Shown one piece after another: positions 47,083-57,299 of a stretch of 64,000 nucleotides of DNA. Within the stretch, counting starts at the first letter, position 1. Each line of letters opens with the position of its first letter. The notes under the pieces were generated by a model that saw only the letters and a list, made by a program, of their open reading frames with translations, ran no database searches and was not told where the DNA came from. The DNA comes from Roseomonas mucosa (GTDB lineage: Bacteria > Pseudomonadota > Alphaproteobacteria > Acetobacterales > Acetobacteraceae). Made by a program: the position numbers and the translations under genes. The stretch covers positions 124,001 through 188,000 of the forward strand of contig CAMDWG010000002.1 in NCBI GenBank assembly GCA_945878375.1, written 5' to 3'.

Positions 47083-50000
47083 ATGGCACGGCGCGAAGCG
47101 GATCGGACAGCGCGAGAGCCGCTGTGGTGGCGCGACGCGGTCATCTACCAGCTGCACCCAAAATCCTTCATGGACAGCAACGATGACGGCATCGGCGATT
47201 TCGCCGGGCTGATCGCACGGCTGGACCATGTGGCCGGGCTCGGCGTGGACGCGATCTGGCTGCTGCCCTTCTATCCCTCTCCGCTCAGGGACGATGGCTA
47301 CGACATCGCGGACTACACCGGTGTGCATCCGGATTACGGGCGGCTGTCCGATGTCCGGCGCTTCGTGGATGCCGCGCATGCGCGCGGGCTGAAGGTGATC
47401 ACGGAACTCGTCATCAACCACACCTCCGCCGAGCATCCCTGGTTCCAGCGCGCCCGCCGCGCCCCGCCCGGATCGCGGGCGCGGGAGATGTATGTCTGGT
47501 CCGACGACGACAAGCGCTATGCCGGCACGCGGGTGATCTTCTGCGACACGGAAGCGTCGAACTGGTGCTGGGACCCGGTGGCGAAGGCCTATTACTGGCA
47601 CCGCTTCTACAGCCACCAGCCCGACCTGAACTTCGACAATCCGCGCGTGCTGGCCGCCGTGCTGCGCGTGATGCGGTTCTGGCTGGCGCTCGGCGTGGAC
47701 GGGCTGCGGCTGGATGCCGTGCCCTATCTCGTGGAACGCGAAGGCACGGGTAACGAAAACCTGCCCGAGACCCACGCCATCCTGAAGCGCATCCGCGCCG
47801 AGCTCGACGCCCGCTACCCCAACCGCCTGCTGCTGGCCGAGGCGAATATGTGGCCCGAGGACGTCCAGCAGTATTTCGGCCAGAGCGACGAATGCCACAT
47901 GTGCTTCCACTTCCCCCTGATGCCGCGCATGTACATGGCCGTTGCGCAGGAGGATCGCTTCCCCGTCACCGACATCCTCCGCCAGACGCCCGCCATCCCG
48001 GATGGCTGCCAATGGGCCGTCTTCCTCCGCAACCATGACGAGCTGACGCTCGAGATGGTGACGGATGCCGAACGCGATGCGCTTTGGCAGGTCTATGCGG
48101 CCGATCGGCGGGCGCGGATCAACCTCGGCATCCGGCGACGCCTCGCGCCGCTGATGGAACGCGACCGGCGGCGGATCGAGCTGATGAAGGGCCTGCTGCT
48201 GTCGATGCCGGGCACGCCAGTGATCTATTACGGCGACGAGATCGGCATGGGCGACAATGTCTATCTGCGTGACCGCGACGGGGTGCGGACGCCGATGCAA
48301 TGGTCGCCGGACCGCAATGGCGGCTTTTCCCGCGCCGATCCGGCGGCGCTGGTGCTGCCGCCGATCCAGGACCCGCTCTACGGCTTCCAGGCGGTCAATG
48401 TGGAAAGCCAGCTGCGCGACCCGTCGAGCCTGCTGAACTGGACGCGGCGGATGCTCGCGGTCCGCAAGCGCAGCCGCGCCTTCGGACGCGGCGCGATGCG
48501 GCTTCTGTATCCCGGCAACCGCAAGGTCCTGGCCTATCTGCGGGAGCGGGAGGAGGAGATCGTGCTGTGCGTCTTCAACCTGTCCCGCGCGGCGCAGGCG
48601 GTGGAACTGGAGCTGGCGGAGCTGGCCGGGCGCGTGCCGGTGGAGATGCTGGGCGGCACGCCGTTCCCCCCCATCGGCGCGCTGCCCTATGTGCTGACCC
48701 TGCCGCCCTATGGCTTCCATTGGTTCCTGCTGGCCCCCCAGGGCGCCGCGCTGCCGCCCTGGCATGTCGCGCCGCCCGAGCCGCTGCCGGAACTCCGCAC
48801 CCTGGTCGCCCGCGCCGGCGCGGCCTGGCTGACGCCCGATGCCGCCCATGTGCTGGAACGCGAAATCCTGCCCGCCTGGCTGAAGCGCCGCCGCTGGTTC
48901 GCCCAGAAGCAGCAGGCGCCGCGCAGCGCGAAGCTCGCCTATGCCGTCCCGCTGTCCGAGGCCGACGGCCTGCTGCTGGCGGAGGTCGAGACACCGGGCG
49001 AGGCGCGCTGGCTGCTGCCGCTCGCGCAGGTCGCGGAGGCGGAGGCCGCGAAGCCCGCCGGCCAGCTGGCCCTGGCGCGGCTCCGCCAGGGGGCGCGGAT
49101 CGGGCTGCTGACCGATGCCTGCGCGACCGATGCCTTCCCCCGCGCCGTGCTCGCCGCGTTGCGGGCGGGGCGGCGGGTGATGACAGCGGCGGGCGAGATC
49201 CGCTTCCAGCCCAAACCAGGCCTCGCCGCGCTGCACCTGCCGGAGATGCCGGAGATCCGCCGGATCGGGGCCGAGCAATCCAACACCTCCCTCGTGATCG
49301 GGGATGCGGCGGTGCTGAAGCTGCTCCGCCGCATCCAGCCCGGCCTACACCCGGAGGCCGAGATGGCGCGGCACCTGACGGAAGCCGGCTATGCCGGCAC
49401 GCCGGCGCTGCTGGGAGAGGTGGTGCGCTGCGCGCCGGATGGCACGCCGCATACGCTGATGCTGCTGCATGCCTATGCGCCCAACCAGGGCGATGCCTGG
49501 GCCTGGACTCTGGATTGGCTGGCGCGCACGGTGGATGAGGCCGCGCTGACCGAGGCCGAGCCGGACGCGCCGCTGGAAGGCTACATGCCGCTGGCGGAGG
49601 CGATGGGGCGGCGGCTCGCGCAGCTGCATCTGGTCCTCGGGCGGCCCTCCGCCGATCCGGCTTTGGCGCCGGAGGTCGCCGATGCCGCCATGGCCGGGCG
49701 CTGGGCGGGGGATGTGGCGGCGGAGGTTGCGCGCGCGCTGGATATCCTGGACCGGCCCGGCGCCGCGCTGTCGGCCGCCGAACGGGCGTTGGCACAGGGG
49801 CTGCTGGCGCGTCGGGCGGCGCTGCTGGACGCGATCCGCGCGGCGGCACCGGGCCTCGCGGGGCTGGCCGCCACGCGCATCCATGGCGATTTCCACCTGG
49901 GCCAGGTGCTGGTCGCGACCGGCGATGCGGTGATCCTGGATTTCGAGGGCGAGCCGGATCGCCCGCTGGCGGCGCGGCGGGCCAAGGCCAGCGCCTGGCG

Positions 50001-50361
50001 CGATGTGGCCGGGCTGATCCGCAGCCTCGACTACGCCGCCGCCATCGCGGCGGCGACGGAGGAGAGCGGCACGGCGACCGCCGCGCCCACCGGGCGGCGG
50101 GCGCAGCTGATCGCGCAATGGCGGCAGGCGGCGGGGCGGGCCGTGCTGCACGCCTATCGCGCCACCTGGCAGGCCGAGGCGGGCGCGCCGCCCGCTGAGG
50201 CCCTGGCGCTGGAGCTGTTCCAGCTGGAGAAGGCGGCTTACGAACTGGCCTATGAGGCGAATAACCGCCCGGCCTGGCTCGGCGTGCCGCTGCGCGGGCT
50301 GGCCGCCCTGGTGGAGAGGCTGCTGGGGCCGATGCAACCGAGGCCCGACGATTCACGTTGA
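47083..50361 (+). CDS. treS: Trehalose synthase (maltose glucosyltransferase) fused to maltokinase
   Basis: WWRDAVIYQLHPKSFMDSNDDGIGDFAGLIARLDHVAGLGVDAIWLLPFYPSPLRDDGYDIADY; GVDGLRLDAVPYL; C-terminal kinase TRIHGDFHLGQVLVATGDAVILDFEGEPDRPLAARRAK; start refined to ATG 47083. Confidence 0.95.
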   Translation: MARREADRTAREPLWWRDAVIYQLHPKSFMDSNDDGIGDFAGLIARLDHVAGLGVDAIWLLPFYPSPLRDDGYDIADYTGVHPDYGRLSDVRRFVDAAHARGLKVITELVINHTSAEHPWFQRARRAPPGSRAREMYVWSDDDKRYAGTRVIFCDTEASNWCWDPVAKAYYWHRFYSHQPDLNFDNPRVLAAVLRVMRFWLALGVDGLRLDAVPYLVEREGTGNENLPETHAILKRIRAELDARYPNRLLLAEANMWPEDVQQYFGQSDECHMCFHFPLMPRMYMAVAQEDRFPVTDILRQTPAIPDGCQWAVFLRNHDELTLEMVTDAERDALWQVYAADRRARINLGIRRRLAPLMERDRRRIELMKGLLLSMPGTPVIYYGDEIGMGDNVYLRDRDGVRTPMQWSPDRNGGFSRADPAALVLPPIQDPLYGFQAVNVESQLRDPSSLLNWTRRMLAVRKRSRAFGRGAMRLLYPGNRKVLAYLREREEEIVLCVFNLSRAAQAVELELAELAGRVPVEMLGGTPFPPIGALPYVLTLPPYGFHWFLLAPQGAALPPWHVAPPEPLPELRTLVARAGAAWLTPDAAHVLEREILPAWLKRRRWFAQKQQAPRSAKLAYAVPLSEADGLLLAEVETPGEARWLLPLAQVAEAEAAKPAGQLALARLRQGARIGLLTDACATDAFPRAVLAALRAGRRVMTAAGEIRFQPKPGLAALHLPEMPEIRRIGAEQSNTSLVIGDAAVLKLLRRIQPGLHPEAEMARHLTEAGYAGTPALLGEVVRCAPDGTPHTLMLLHAYAPNQGDAWAWTLDWLARTVDEAALTEAEPDAPLEGYMPLAEAMGRRLAQLHLVLGRPSADPALAPEVADAAMAGRWAGDVAAEVARALDILDRPGAALSAAERALAQGLLARRAALLDAIRAAAPGLAGLAATRIHGDFHLGQVLVATGDAVILDFEGEPDRPLAARRAKASAWRDVAGLIRSLDYAAAIAAATEESGTATAAPTGRRAQLIAQWRQAAGRAVLHAYRATWQAEAGAPPAEALALELFQLEKAAYELAYEANNRPAWLGVPLRGLAALVERLLGPMQPRPDDSR

Positions 50362-50394
50362 CGTGAATATCGTATACACTTAGACGTGACGTCA
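50351..50394. promoter_or_regulatory. Cluster of ACGT-core palindromes upstream of the SGNH-RTX gene
   Basis: ATTCACGT-TG-ACGTGAAT (50351-50368), GTATAC (50372-50377), TGACGTCA (50387-50394); AT-richer than its surroundings. Confidence 0.5.
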
Positions 50395-50590
50395 TCCCGA
50401 GCTCCTTGCCCCAGCGGCGAGGCGGCCGGGCCGGCGTCGCGTTTCCCAGAATGGGGCCGGGCCGGGCCAGACACGAGCACCGAGGAGCCATGGCCGGCGG
50501 GGCCTGACCGCCGGATGCCCCGACGCGTGCCACGCCTGACCCGATCCGGAGCGGCGTCCCTGACCACCAAGAGGCCAGGGAGCCCCTCAG

Positions 50591-52432
50591 ATGAATCTCA
50601 ACATCCTCGTCCGCGGCCAGTCGAATGCGATCCTCGCGATGGAGAGCAATGGCTGGGCCGGGTCCGGCGCGCTGGTGCAGGAAGTCAATCGCCTGCTCGG
50701 CTTCGACGGCACCAATGACAGCGTGTCCCTGATCTATGAACGCTACGACGAGAGCCAGGCGACGGCCTTCGGCGGCACCGCCTTCATCGGCGACTGGGTG
50801 TCACAGGATGGCGGCGGCTGGCGCAACGGGCTGGAATCGTCGCTGCTGAACAAGGTCGAGGGCCTGCCCGCCAACCAGAAGGACGACCCGACCGCGACGC
50901 TTTGGTTCCACAGCGAATATGACAGCGCGAACGGGTCGCTGACGGCCGATGAATGGGTCTCCGCCGTGCGCTTCGATGCGGCGCAGGTGCGGGCGGCGCT
51001 GGGGCAGGGGGCGGATAGCACGCCTTATCTGTTCGTGTCGGCGATGCCCTATTGGGGCACGGATTCCGGCCATAACGCGATCCGCGAGGGGATGGAGCGG
51101 CTGGCCGCCGATGGCGGCTTCAACGCCGCGATCGCGGCGCGGACGCTCGATACCGATATCGACAACGACAATTACGACGGCAATGACGGCACGCGGGAAT
51201 ATGGCGGCTCGCACATGGATCCCGAGGACGGGATGCAGACGCTGCTGCGCTCCGCCCGGGCGATCGCGGAGTCCTTCGCCGACTATGCCCGCCCTGGCTC
51301 CCCGGTGGCCGAGGCCGGCGGCAACATCGCCGATGCGGGGCCGCAGGTGGTGCGTGCGGCGTTGGCCGGCGGCAACCAGGTGCTGGTCGATGTCGCGCAT
51401 GACGGCGCGGCGGGTTTCGCGGCGTTGGATGGCGATGCGGCAGACGGCGTCGGCTGGTCCGTGCGCGGCAATGGCAGCGAGGTGTCGGGCACGGGTGTCG
51501 AGGTGGTGGATGCCGACACGCTGCTGGTGAGCTTCGATGGCGCCATCCCCGCGGATGGCGCGCTGCATTACGGCTGGGGCTATGGCCGGCTTGGCGGCGC
51601 CGACGGCACGGGAAGGGGCAATGCGGTCTATGATGACCAGGGCCTGCCGATCTGGGTGCAGGCGAGCGGGCTCAAGATCGGGACGAGCGTGACGCCGCTG
51701 GAGGATGGCGGCAGCGCCCCGCCACCGCCGCCGGTGCCCGAGCCGGAACCCGTCCCCGTGCCGACGCCAACCCCCACACCCACCCCGACTCCGACCCCGA
51801 CCCCGACGCCGGAGCCCACGCCCGTCCCAACCCCCACGCCACCGCCGGCCGCCGGGCTCGACCTGACCGGCACCGCCGGGCGGGACAGGCTGGTGGGCTC
51901 GGACCTGGCCGACAGGCTCGATGGCGGCGCCGGGAACGATCGCCTCTCGGGCGGGGCGGGCGATGACGTCCTGCTCGGCGGGGATGGCCGTGACCAACTG
52001 CGCGGTGGCGCGGGCGACGACCAGCTTGAGGGCGGCGCCGGCCGCGACCGGCTCTATGGCGGCACAGGCGACGATTGGCTGAAGGGCGGCGATGGCCGCG
52101 ACACACTGCTGGGCGACGCGGGCTCCGACGACCTTCAGGGCGGCGCGGGCAATGATGTGCTCCGCGGCGGGGCCGACCATGACGGGCTGACCGGCGGCGC
52201 GGGGCGCGACAGCTTCGTCTTCGCGCGCGGCGACGGGGCGGATTGGATCGTGGATTTCGAGGCGGGCGTTGAGACGCTGCGGCTCGAAGGCATTACCGCA
52301 GGAGAGGTCACCCAGACCTTGCGGAGCTACTGGGACTACGAAGGCCTGGAGCTGACCTTCGGCGATGGCGACCAGATCTACCTCCAGGGCGTCACGGCGC
52401 CGCTGGCGGATCGCGACCTCGTCTTCGGCTGA
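50591..52432 (+). CDS. Secreted RTX protein with SGNH/SASA-esterase-like N-terminal domain
   Basis: N-terminal [12 protein letters not shown], later [26 protein letters not shown]-rich linker; [41 protein letters not shown]-terminus. Confidence 0.8.
   Translation: MNLNILVRGQSNAILAMESNGWAGSGALVQEVNRLLGFDGTNDSVSLIYERYDESQATAFGGTAFIGDWVSQDGGGWRNGLESSLLNKVEGLPANQKDDPTATLWFHSEYDSANGSLTADEWVSAVRFDAAQVRAALGQGADSTPYLFVSAMPYWGTDSGHNAIREGMERLAADGGFNAAIAARTLDTDIDNDNYDGNDGTREYGGSHMDPEDGMQTLLRSARAIAESFADYARPGSPVAEAGGNIADAGPQVVRAALAGGNQVLVDVAHDGAAGFAALDGDAADGVGWSVRGNGSEVSGTGVEVVDADTLLVSFDGAIPADGALHYGWGYGRLGGADGTGRGNAVYDDQGLPIWVQASGLKIGTSVTPLEDGGSAPPPPPVPEPEPVPVPTPTPTPTPTPTPTPTPEPTPVPTPTPPPAAGLDLTGTAGRDRLVGSDLADRLDGGAGNDRLSGGAGDDVLLGGDGRDQLRGGAGDDQLEGGAGRDRLYGGTGDDWLKGGDGRDTLLGDAGSDDLQGGAGNDVLRGGADHDGLTGGAGRDSFVFARGDGADWIVDFEAGVETLRLEGITAGEVTQTLRSYWDYEGLELTFGDGDQIYLQGVTAPLADRDLVFG
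51738..51846 (+). repeat. Low-complexity Pro-Thr linker repeat
   Basis: Tandem ccgac/cccac-type hexanucleotides encoding [37 protein letters not shown]. Confidence 0.9.
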
Positions 52433-52436
52433 CCGT

Positions 52437-52467
52437 GCCCCCCTCCCCTGCGGTTGCGGGGGAGGGG
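52437..52467. terminator. Terminator-like hairpin
   Basis: CCCCCTCCCCTGC ... GCGGGGGAGGGG inverted repeat just after the SGNH-RTX stop. Confidence 0.5.
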
Positions 52468-52530
52468 AACCGGACCCCTCGCCGTCAGGCACCCCTAGCC
52501 CGCGCCGCTGGGTCTGCTTAACTCGCTGTC

Positions 52531-53952
52531 ATGAGCGCCACCTCCATCGCCTTCACGCTGAACGGACAGGCCCAGACCCTGCCCGCCGGCGCATCTCCCA
52601 CCACCTCCCTGCTCGATTGGCTGCGCGCACAGGCCCAGGGCGGGGTTGGCCTGACCGGCACCAAGGAAGGCTGCGCCGAGGGCGATTGCGGCGCCTGCAC
52701 GGTGGTGCTGGAAGGGGCCGATGGCAGCCGCACCCCGGTCAATGCCTGCCTGACATTGCTCGGCCAGTTGCATGGCCGCGCCATCCGTACGGTGGAAGGG
52801 CTGCGCGGCGCCGATGGCGCACCGCACCCGATCCAGGTCGCGATGGCCGAGAGCGACGGCACCCAATGCGGCTACTGCACGCCGGGCATCGTGATGACCG
52901 CCTGGGCGCATGCCCGCCAGGGTGGCGAGATCCATGAAGCGCTGGCCGGCAATCTCTGCCGCTGCACCGGCTATCGCCCGATCGTCGAGGTGTTCGAGAA
53001 GCTCGCGCCGGACGAGACGCCGCCGCCCGCGCTCCCCCCCATCGCCTCCGCACACTTCGAGGCGCCGGGGCAGGTCTTCCACCTGCCGGCGACGCTCGAT
53101 GAATTGCTGGCGCTGCGCGCCGCGCATCCGGGGGCCTGGCTGCTGGCGGGCGGCACCGACCTGTCGCTGCGCGTCTCCGACCATCGCGAGATCCCGCCCG
53201 CCGTCATCTGCCTGCTGAACGTGCCCGATCTGCATGCGGTGGAGGTCTCCGCAGCCGGGCTCAGCATCGGCGCGGCGGTGCCCTATGGCGTGCTGCTCGA
53301 CCTCTGCCGCGCCGAGGCCGGTTTCGCGCCTTTCGCCGCGTTGCTCGCACGGCTCGGTTCGCGGCAGATCCGCGGGCTCGGCACGCTGGGCGGCAATCTC
53401 GGCACCGCATCCCCCATCGGGGATTCGCTGCCGCCGCTGGTGGCGTTGGGCGCGGTGGTGCGGGTGGCCTCCGTGCGTGGCGGGCGGGGGATGCCGGTGG
53501 AGGCCTTCCTGACCGGCTACCGCCAGACGGCGCTGGCGCCGGATGAGGTGGTGGTGCGCGTCGCCATCCCGCGCCCGCCGGCCGATGCGATCTTCGTCTG
53601 CGACAAGGTCAGCAAGCGCCACGACCAGGACATCTCGACCGTCGGCGCCGCGCTGCTGCTGCGGATCGCGGATGGCGTGGTCGCGGAAGCGCGGCTTGCC
53701 TTCGGCGGCGTCGGCGCGACGGTGGTCCGCGCCGCGGGCGCCGAGGCCGCGCTGCTGGGCCGGCCCTTGGATGCCGCGAGCGTCGCTGCCGCCGCCGCCG
53801 CCCTGGCCGGCGACATTGCGCCGCTGTCGGATTGGCGCGGATCGGCCGCCTACCGGCTGGCGGTCGCTGAGGGGCTCCTGCACCGGCTGCATCTGCGCGC
53901 GACGCGCCCCGACCTGCCGCATGAGGTCCATGATGTCGCGGAGAGCGTGTGA
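52531..53952 (+). CDS. xdhA: Xanthine dehydrogenase small subunit (2Fe-2S/FAD)
   Basis: GTKEGCAEGDCGACTVVL, TQCGYCTPGIVMTAWA, EALAGNLCRCTGYRPIVE; FAD domain LAGGTDLSLRV. Confidence 0.96.
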   Translation: MSATSIAFTLNGQAQTLPAGASPTTSLLDWLRAQAQGGVGLTGTKEGCAEGDCGACTVVLEGADGSRTPVNACLTLLGQLHGRAIRTVEGLRGADGAPHPIQVAMAESDGTQCGYCTPGIVMTAWAHARQGGEIHEALAGNLCRCTGYRPIVEVFEKLAPDETPPPALPPIASAHFEAPGQVFHLPATLDELLALRAAHPGAWLLAGGTDLSLRVSDHREIPPAVICLLNVPDLHAVEVSAAGLSIGAAVPYGVLLDLCRAEAGFAPFAALLARLGSRQIRGLGTLGGNLGTASPIGDSLPPLVALGAVVRVASVRGGRGMPVEAFLTGYRQTALAPDEVVVRVAIPRPPADAIFVCDKVSKRHDQDISTVGAALLLRIADGVVAEARLAFGGVGATVVRAAGAEAALLGRPLDAASVAAAAAALAGDIAPLSDWRGSAAYRLAVAEGLLHRLHLRATRPDLPHEVHDVAESV

Positions 53953-56252
53953 TGGACGGCACGAATTCCCTGCCCCGCAAGGGCGCCGGCGCCGCGCTGC
54001 GCCATGACAGCGCGCTGAAGCACACGACCGGGGAAGCTCGCTACGCCGACGACATCCCCGAAGCGCCCGGCACGCTGCATGCGGCGTTGGTGCTGTCCCC
54101 CATCGCGCATGGGCGGCTGACCGCGCTGCACACGGATGCCGCGCGCGCCATGCCGGGCGTGGTTGCGATCCTCGGCCCGCGCGATATTCCGGGCGAGAAC
54201 GACGTCTCGCCAGCCGCGAAGGGCGAGCCGCTATTCGCCGATCCGCTGGTGGAATTCGCGGGCATGCCGCTGGCCCTCGTGGTCGCCACCACGCGCGACC
54301 AGGCGCTGCGCGCGGCGGCGGCGGTGAGGCCGGAGATCGCGCAGCTCGAGCCGGTGCTGAGCATCGAGCACGCGCTGGAACTCGGCCAGAATGTCGTTCC
54401 CCCCCAGGTGATCCGCCGTGGCGATGCCGCTGCCGCCATCGCCGCCGCGCCGCGCCGCGTCTCGGCCGAATTCCGCGCGGGCGGGCAGGAGCATTTCTAC
54501 CTGGAAGGCCAGGTGGCGCTGGCGACGCCGGGCGAGGCGGGCGACATCACCGTCGTCTCCTCCACCCAGCACCCGTCGGAGGGGCAGCATATCGTCGCCC
54601 GCGTGCTGGGCTGCGCCTACAACGCCGTCACCGTCATCTGCCGCCGCATGGGCGGCGGCTTCGGCGGCAAGGAGAGCAACGCGAGCTGGATCGCCGCGGC
54701 GGCGGCGCTGGCCGCGCGCGCGACGGGCCGCCCCGTGAAGCTGCGCCTGGCGCGGCGCGCGGACATGATCGCGACCGGCAAGCGGCACCCCTTCCTGTAT
54801 CGCTGGACCGCCGGCTTCGACGCCACCGGCCGCATCGCGGGGCTGGAGGCGCTGCTGGCCGCCGATGGGGGATGGAGCCTCGACATGTCGGGCGGCGTGG
54901 TGTTCCGCGCCGTGACCCATGCGGTGAATTGCTGCGACGTGCCGGCGCTGACGCTGACGGCGCAGGCGGTGAAGACCAACACCGTCTCCCACACCGCCTT
55001 CCGCGGCTTCGGCGGCCCGCAGGGCGCGCTGCTGATGGAGGATGTGATCCACCGCGTCGCCGCCGAATGCGGCCTGACGCCAGAGGAGGTGCGCGCGCGC
55101 AACTTCCTCGGCAATCACGGCAATTCGGACGAACTGCCCTATGGCCAGCGCGTGGAAGGCGACCTGATCGCGCGCTGCTGGGCGGAAGCGCGGGCCGATT
55201 CCGACTGGGACCGCCGCCGCGCGGAGATCGCGTCCTTCAACGCATCCCACCCCACGCTGCGGCGCGGCCTGGGTTCGATGGTGCTGGCCTTCGGCATCTC
55301 CTTCGGCATCCAGCACCTGAACCAGGCGGGCGCGCTGGTGCATGTCTATTCCGACGGCTCCATCCGTCTGAACCATGGCGGGACGGAGATGGGGCAGGGG
55401 CTGTTCGTGAAGATCGCCCAGGTCGTCACGGAGGTCTTCGGCGTCGATCTCGACCGCGTGGCGATCACCGCGACCTCCACCGCCGAGGTGCCGAACACCG
55501 CGCCCACCGCGGCCTCCACCGGCTCGGACCTCAATGGCTGGGCGGCCCACAACGCGGCGATGACGATCCGTGGCCGGATGGCGGAGGTCGCGGCGAAGCG
55601 CTTCGGCATCGCGCCGGAGGCGGTGGTCTTCGCCGACAACAAGGCCTGGGCCGAGCGCGCCGGGGCCAATCGCTGGCTCGATTTCGGCGAGTTGGCGAAG
55701 CTCTGCTTCCTGGAGCGCGTGAGCCTCTCGGCCACCGGCTTCTACAAGACGCCCGACATCCATTGGGACCGCGCGACCATGCGCGGGCATCCCTTTTTCT
55801 ACTTCTCCTACGGCGCCGCCGTGGCGGAGGTGATCGTGGACACGCTGACCGGCGAGCATCGCTGCCTGCGCGCCGACCTGGTGCAGGATTGCGGCCGCAG
55901 CCTGAACCCGGCGGTGGATCGCGGCCAGATCGAAGGTGCCTTCGTCCAGGGCATGGGCTGGCTGACGTGTGAGGAATTGTGGTGGGACGCGCAGGGGCGG
56001 CTGCGGACCGTCGGGCCGTCCACCTACAAGATCCCCGGATCGCGCGACGTGCCGCCACGGATGAACCTCCGCCTGCTGGAAGGCGCGCCGGCGCGGGCGG
56101 ACACCATCTTCCGTTCCAAGGCGGTGGGCGAGCCGCCGCTGCTGCTGGCGACCAGCGTGTGGAACGCGCTGAAGGACGCCATCGGCACGCCCGACATTGA
56201 CCTGCCCGCCACGCCCGAACGCGTGCTGATGGCGCTGCGCCGAAAGCGCTGA
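53949..56252 (+). CDS. xdhB: Xanthine dehydrogenase molybdopterin-binding subunit
   Basis: GEARYADDIPEAPGTLHAALVLSPIAHG; RRMGGGFGGKESNASWIAAAAALAA; HTAFRGFGGPQGALLMEDVI; LNHGGTEMGQGLFVKIAQV. Confidence 0.96.
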   Translation: MMDGTNSLPRKGAGAALRHDSALKHTTGEARYADDIPEAPGTLHAALVLSPIAHGRLTALHTDAARAMPGVVAILGPRDIPGENDVSPAAKGEPLFADPLVEFAGMPLALVVATTRDQALRAAAAVRPEIAQLEPVLSIEHALELGQNVVPPQVIRRGDAAAAIAAAPRRVSAEFRAGGQEHFYLEGQVALATPGEAGDITVVSSTQHPSEGQHIVARVLGCAYNAVTVICRRMGGGFGGKESNASWIAAAAALAARATGRPVKLRLARRADMIATGKRHPFLYRWTAGFDATGRIAGLEALLAADGGWSLDMSGGVVFRAVTHAVNCCDVPALTLTAQAVKTNTVSHTAFRGFGGPQGALLMEDVIHRVAAECGLTPEEVRARNFLGNHGNSDELPYGQRVEGDLIARCWAEARADSDWDRRRAEIASFNASHPTLRRGLGSMVLAFGISFGIQHLNQAGALVHVYSDGSIRLNHGGTEMGQGLFVKIAQVVTEVFGVDLDRVAITATSTAEVPNTAPTAASTGSDLNGWAAHNAAMTIRGRMAEVAAKRFGIAPEAVVFADNKAWAERAGANRWLDFGELAKLCFLERVSLSATGFYKTPDIHWDRATMRGHPFFYFSYGAAVAEVIVDTLTGEHRCLRADLVQDCGRSLNPAVDRGQIEGAFVQGMGWLTCEELWWDAQGRLRTVGPSTYKIPGSRDVPPRMNLRLLEGAPARADTIFRSKAVGEPPLLLATSVWNALKDAIGTPDIDLPATPERVLMALRRKR

Positions 56253-56321
56253 CGCGCCGCCGCCTTGTCCTTCGCGCGCCGCCCCCGCACTCTGCGGCCC
56301 TGGAATCAAGGAGTGTGGCGG

Positions 56322-57299
56322 ATGCGGCTCGGGATGGTCGGGCTCGGCCGTATGGGCGGGAATCTGGTGCGGCGGCTCGGCAAGGCCGGGATCGGCGCCG
56401 TGGTGTGGGACCGGGACCCGGCCGCCGTCGCGGCGCTGGCCGCCGAAGGGGCAGAGGGCGCGGGTGATCTCGGCGATCTTGTCCGCCGGCTGGATGCGCC
56501 GCGCGCCGTCTGGGTGATGCTGCCGGCGGGCGAGGCGACGGAAGGCGCGATCGCAGAACTCGCATCGCTGCTCGCGCCCGGCGATGTCGTGATCGATGGC
56601 GGCAACGGCATGTGGAAGGACGCGATCCGCCGCGCCGCGATGCTGCGCGAGAAGGGGATCGACTTCCTCGATATCGGCACATCGGGCGGGGTCTGGGGCC
56701 TTGCGCGCGGCTATTGCCTGATGATCGGCGGCTCACCAGCGCCCGTGGCGCGGCTCGATCCGATCTTCGCTGCGCTGGCGCCGGGCGAAGATGCGGCGGG
56801 CCCGACCCCCGGCCGCGACCCTGGCGCCGATCCGCGCCCGCCGCAGGGCTATGTGCATTGCGGGCCGAATGGCGCGGGGCATTTCGTGAAGATGGTCCAC
56901 AACGCCATCGAATACGGAATGATGCAGGCGATGGCGGAGGGCCTGGAACTGCTGCAGCAGGCGGACAGCGACCGCCTGCCGGCGGAACACCGCCTGCCGC
57001 TCAACATCCCCGATGTGACGGAGGCCTGGCGGCGCGGGTCCGTCGTCGCCTCCTGGCTGCTGGACCTGACGGCGCAGGCGCTGGCGGCGGATGGGGAATT
57101 GTCCGGCTATTCCGGCAAGGTCGGGGATTCGGGCGAGGGGCGCTGGGCCGTGCAGGCCGCGATTGAAAGCGCGGTGCCCGCGCCGGTGCTCTCCGCCGCG
57201 CTCTATGCCCGCTTCCGCTCGCGCCAATCGGGGCCCTTCGCGGATCGGGCGCTGAGCGCGATGCGGAATGCCTTCGGTGGGCATCTGGAGCCGAAATGA
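56322..57299 (+). CDS. gnd: 6-phosphogluconate dehydrogenase (decarboxylating)
   Basis: MRLGMVGLGRMGGNLVRRL; VIDGGNGMWKDAIRRA; DIGTSGGVWGLARGYCLMIGG; CGPNGAGHFVKMVHNAIEYGMMQAMAEG. Confidence 0.95.
   Translation: MRLGMVGLGRMGGNLVRRLGKAGIGAVVWDRDPAAVAALAAEGAEGAGDLGDLVRRLDAPRAVWVMLPAGEATEGAIAELASLLAPGDVVIDGGNGMWKDAIRRAAMLREKGIDFLDIGTSGGVWGLARGYCLMIGGSPAPVARLDPIFAALAPGEDAAGPTPGRDPGADPRPPQGYVHCGPNGAGHFVKMVHNAIEYGMMQAMAEGLELLQQADSDRLPAEHRLPLNIPDVTEAWRRGSVVASWLLDLTAQALAADGELSGYSGKVGDSGEGRWAVQAAIESAVPAPVLSAALYARFRSRQSGPFADRALSAMRNAFGGHLEPK

Noticed and set aside
46555-49278. 907-aa minus-strand ORF opposite treS and the IlvD/Edd gene
   Set aside because: Spans two well-supported plus-strand genes and their intergenic hairpin; high-GC artefact.
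51738-51846. PT-encoding hexanucleotide tract as a phase-variable switch
   Set aside because: Repeat units keep frame (multiples of 3) and are interrupted by synonymous variation; better explained as a normal low-complexity linker.
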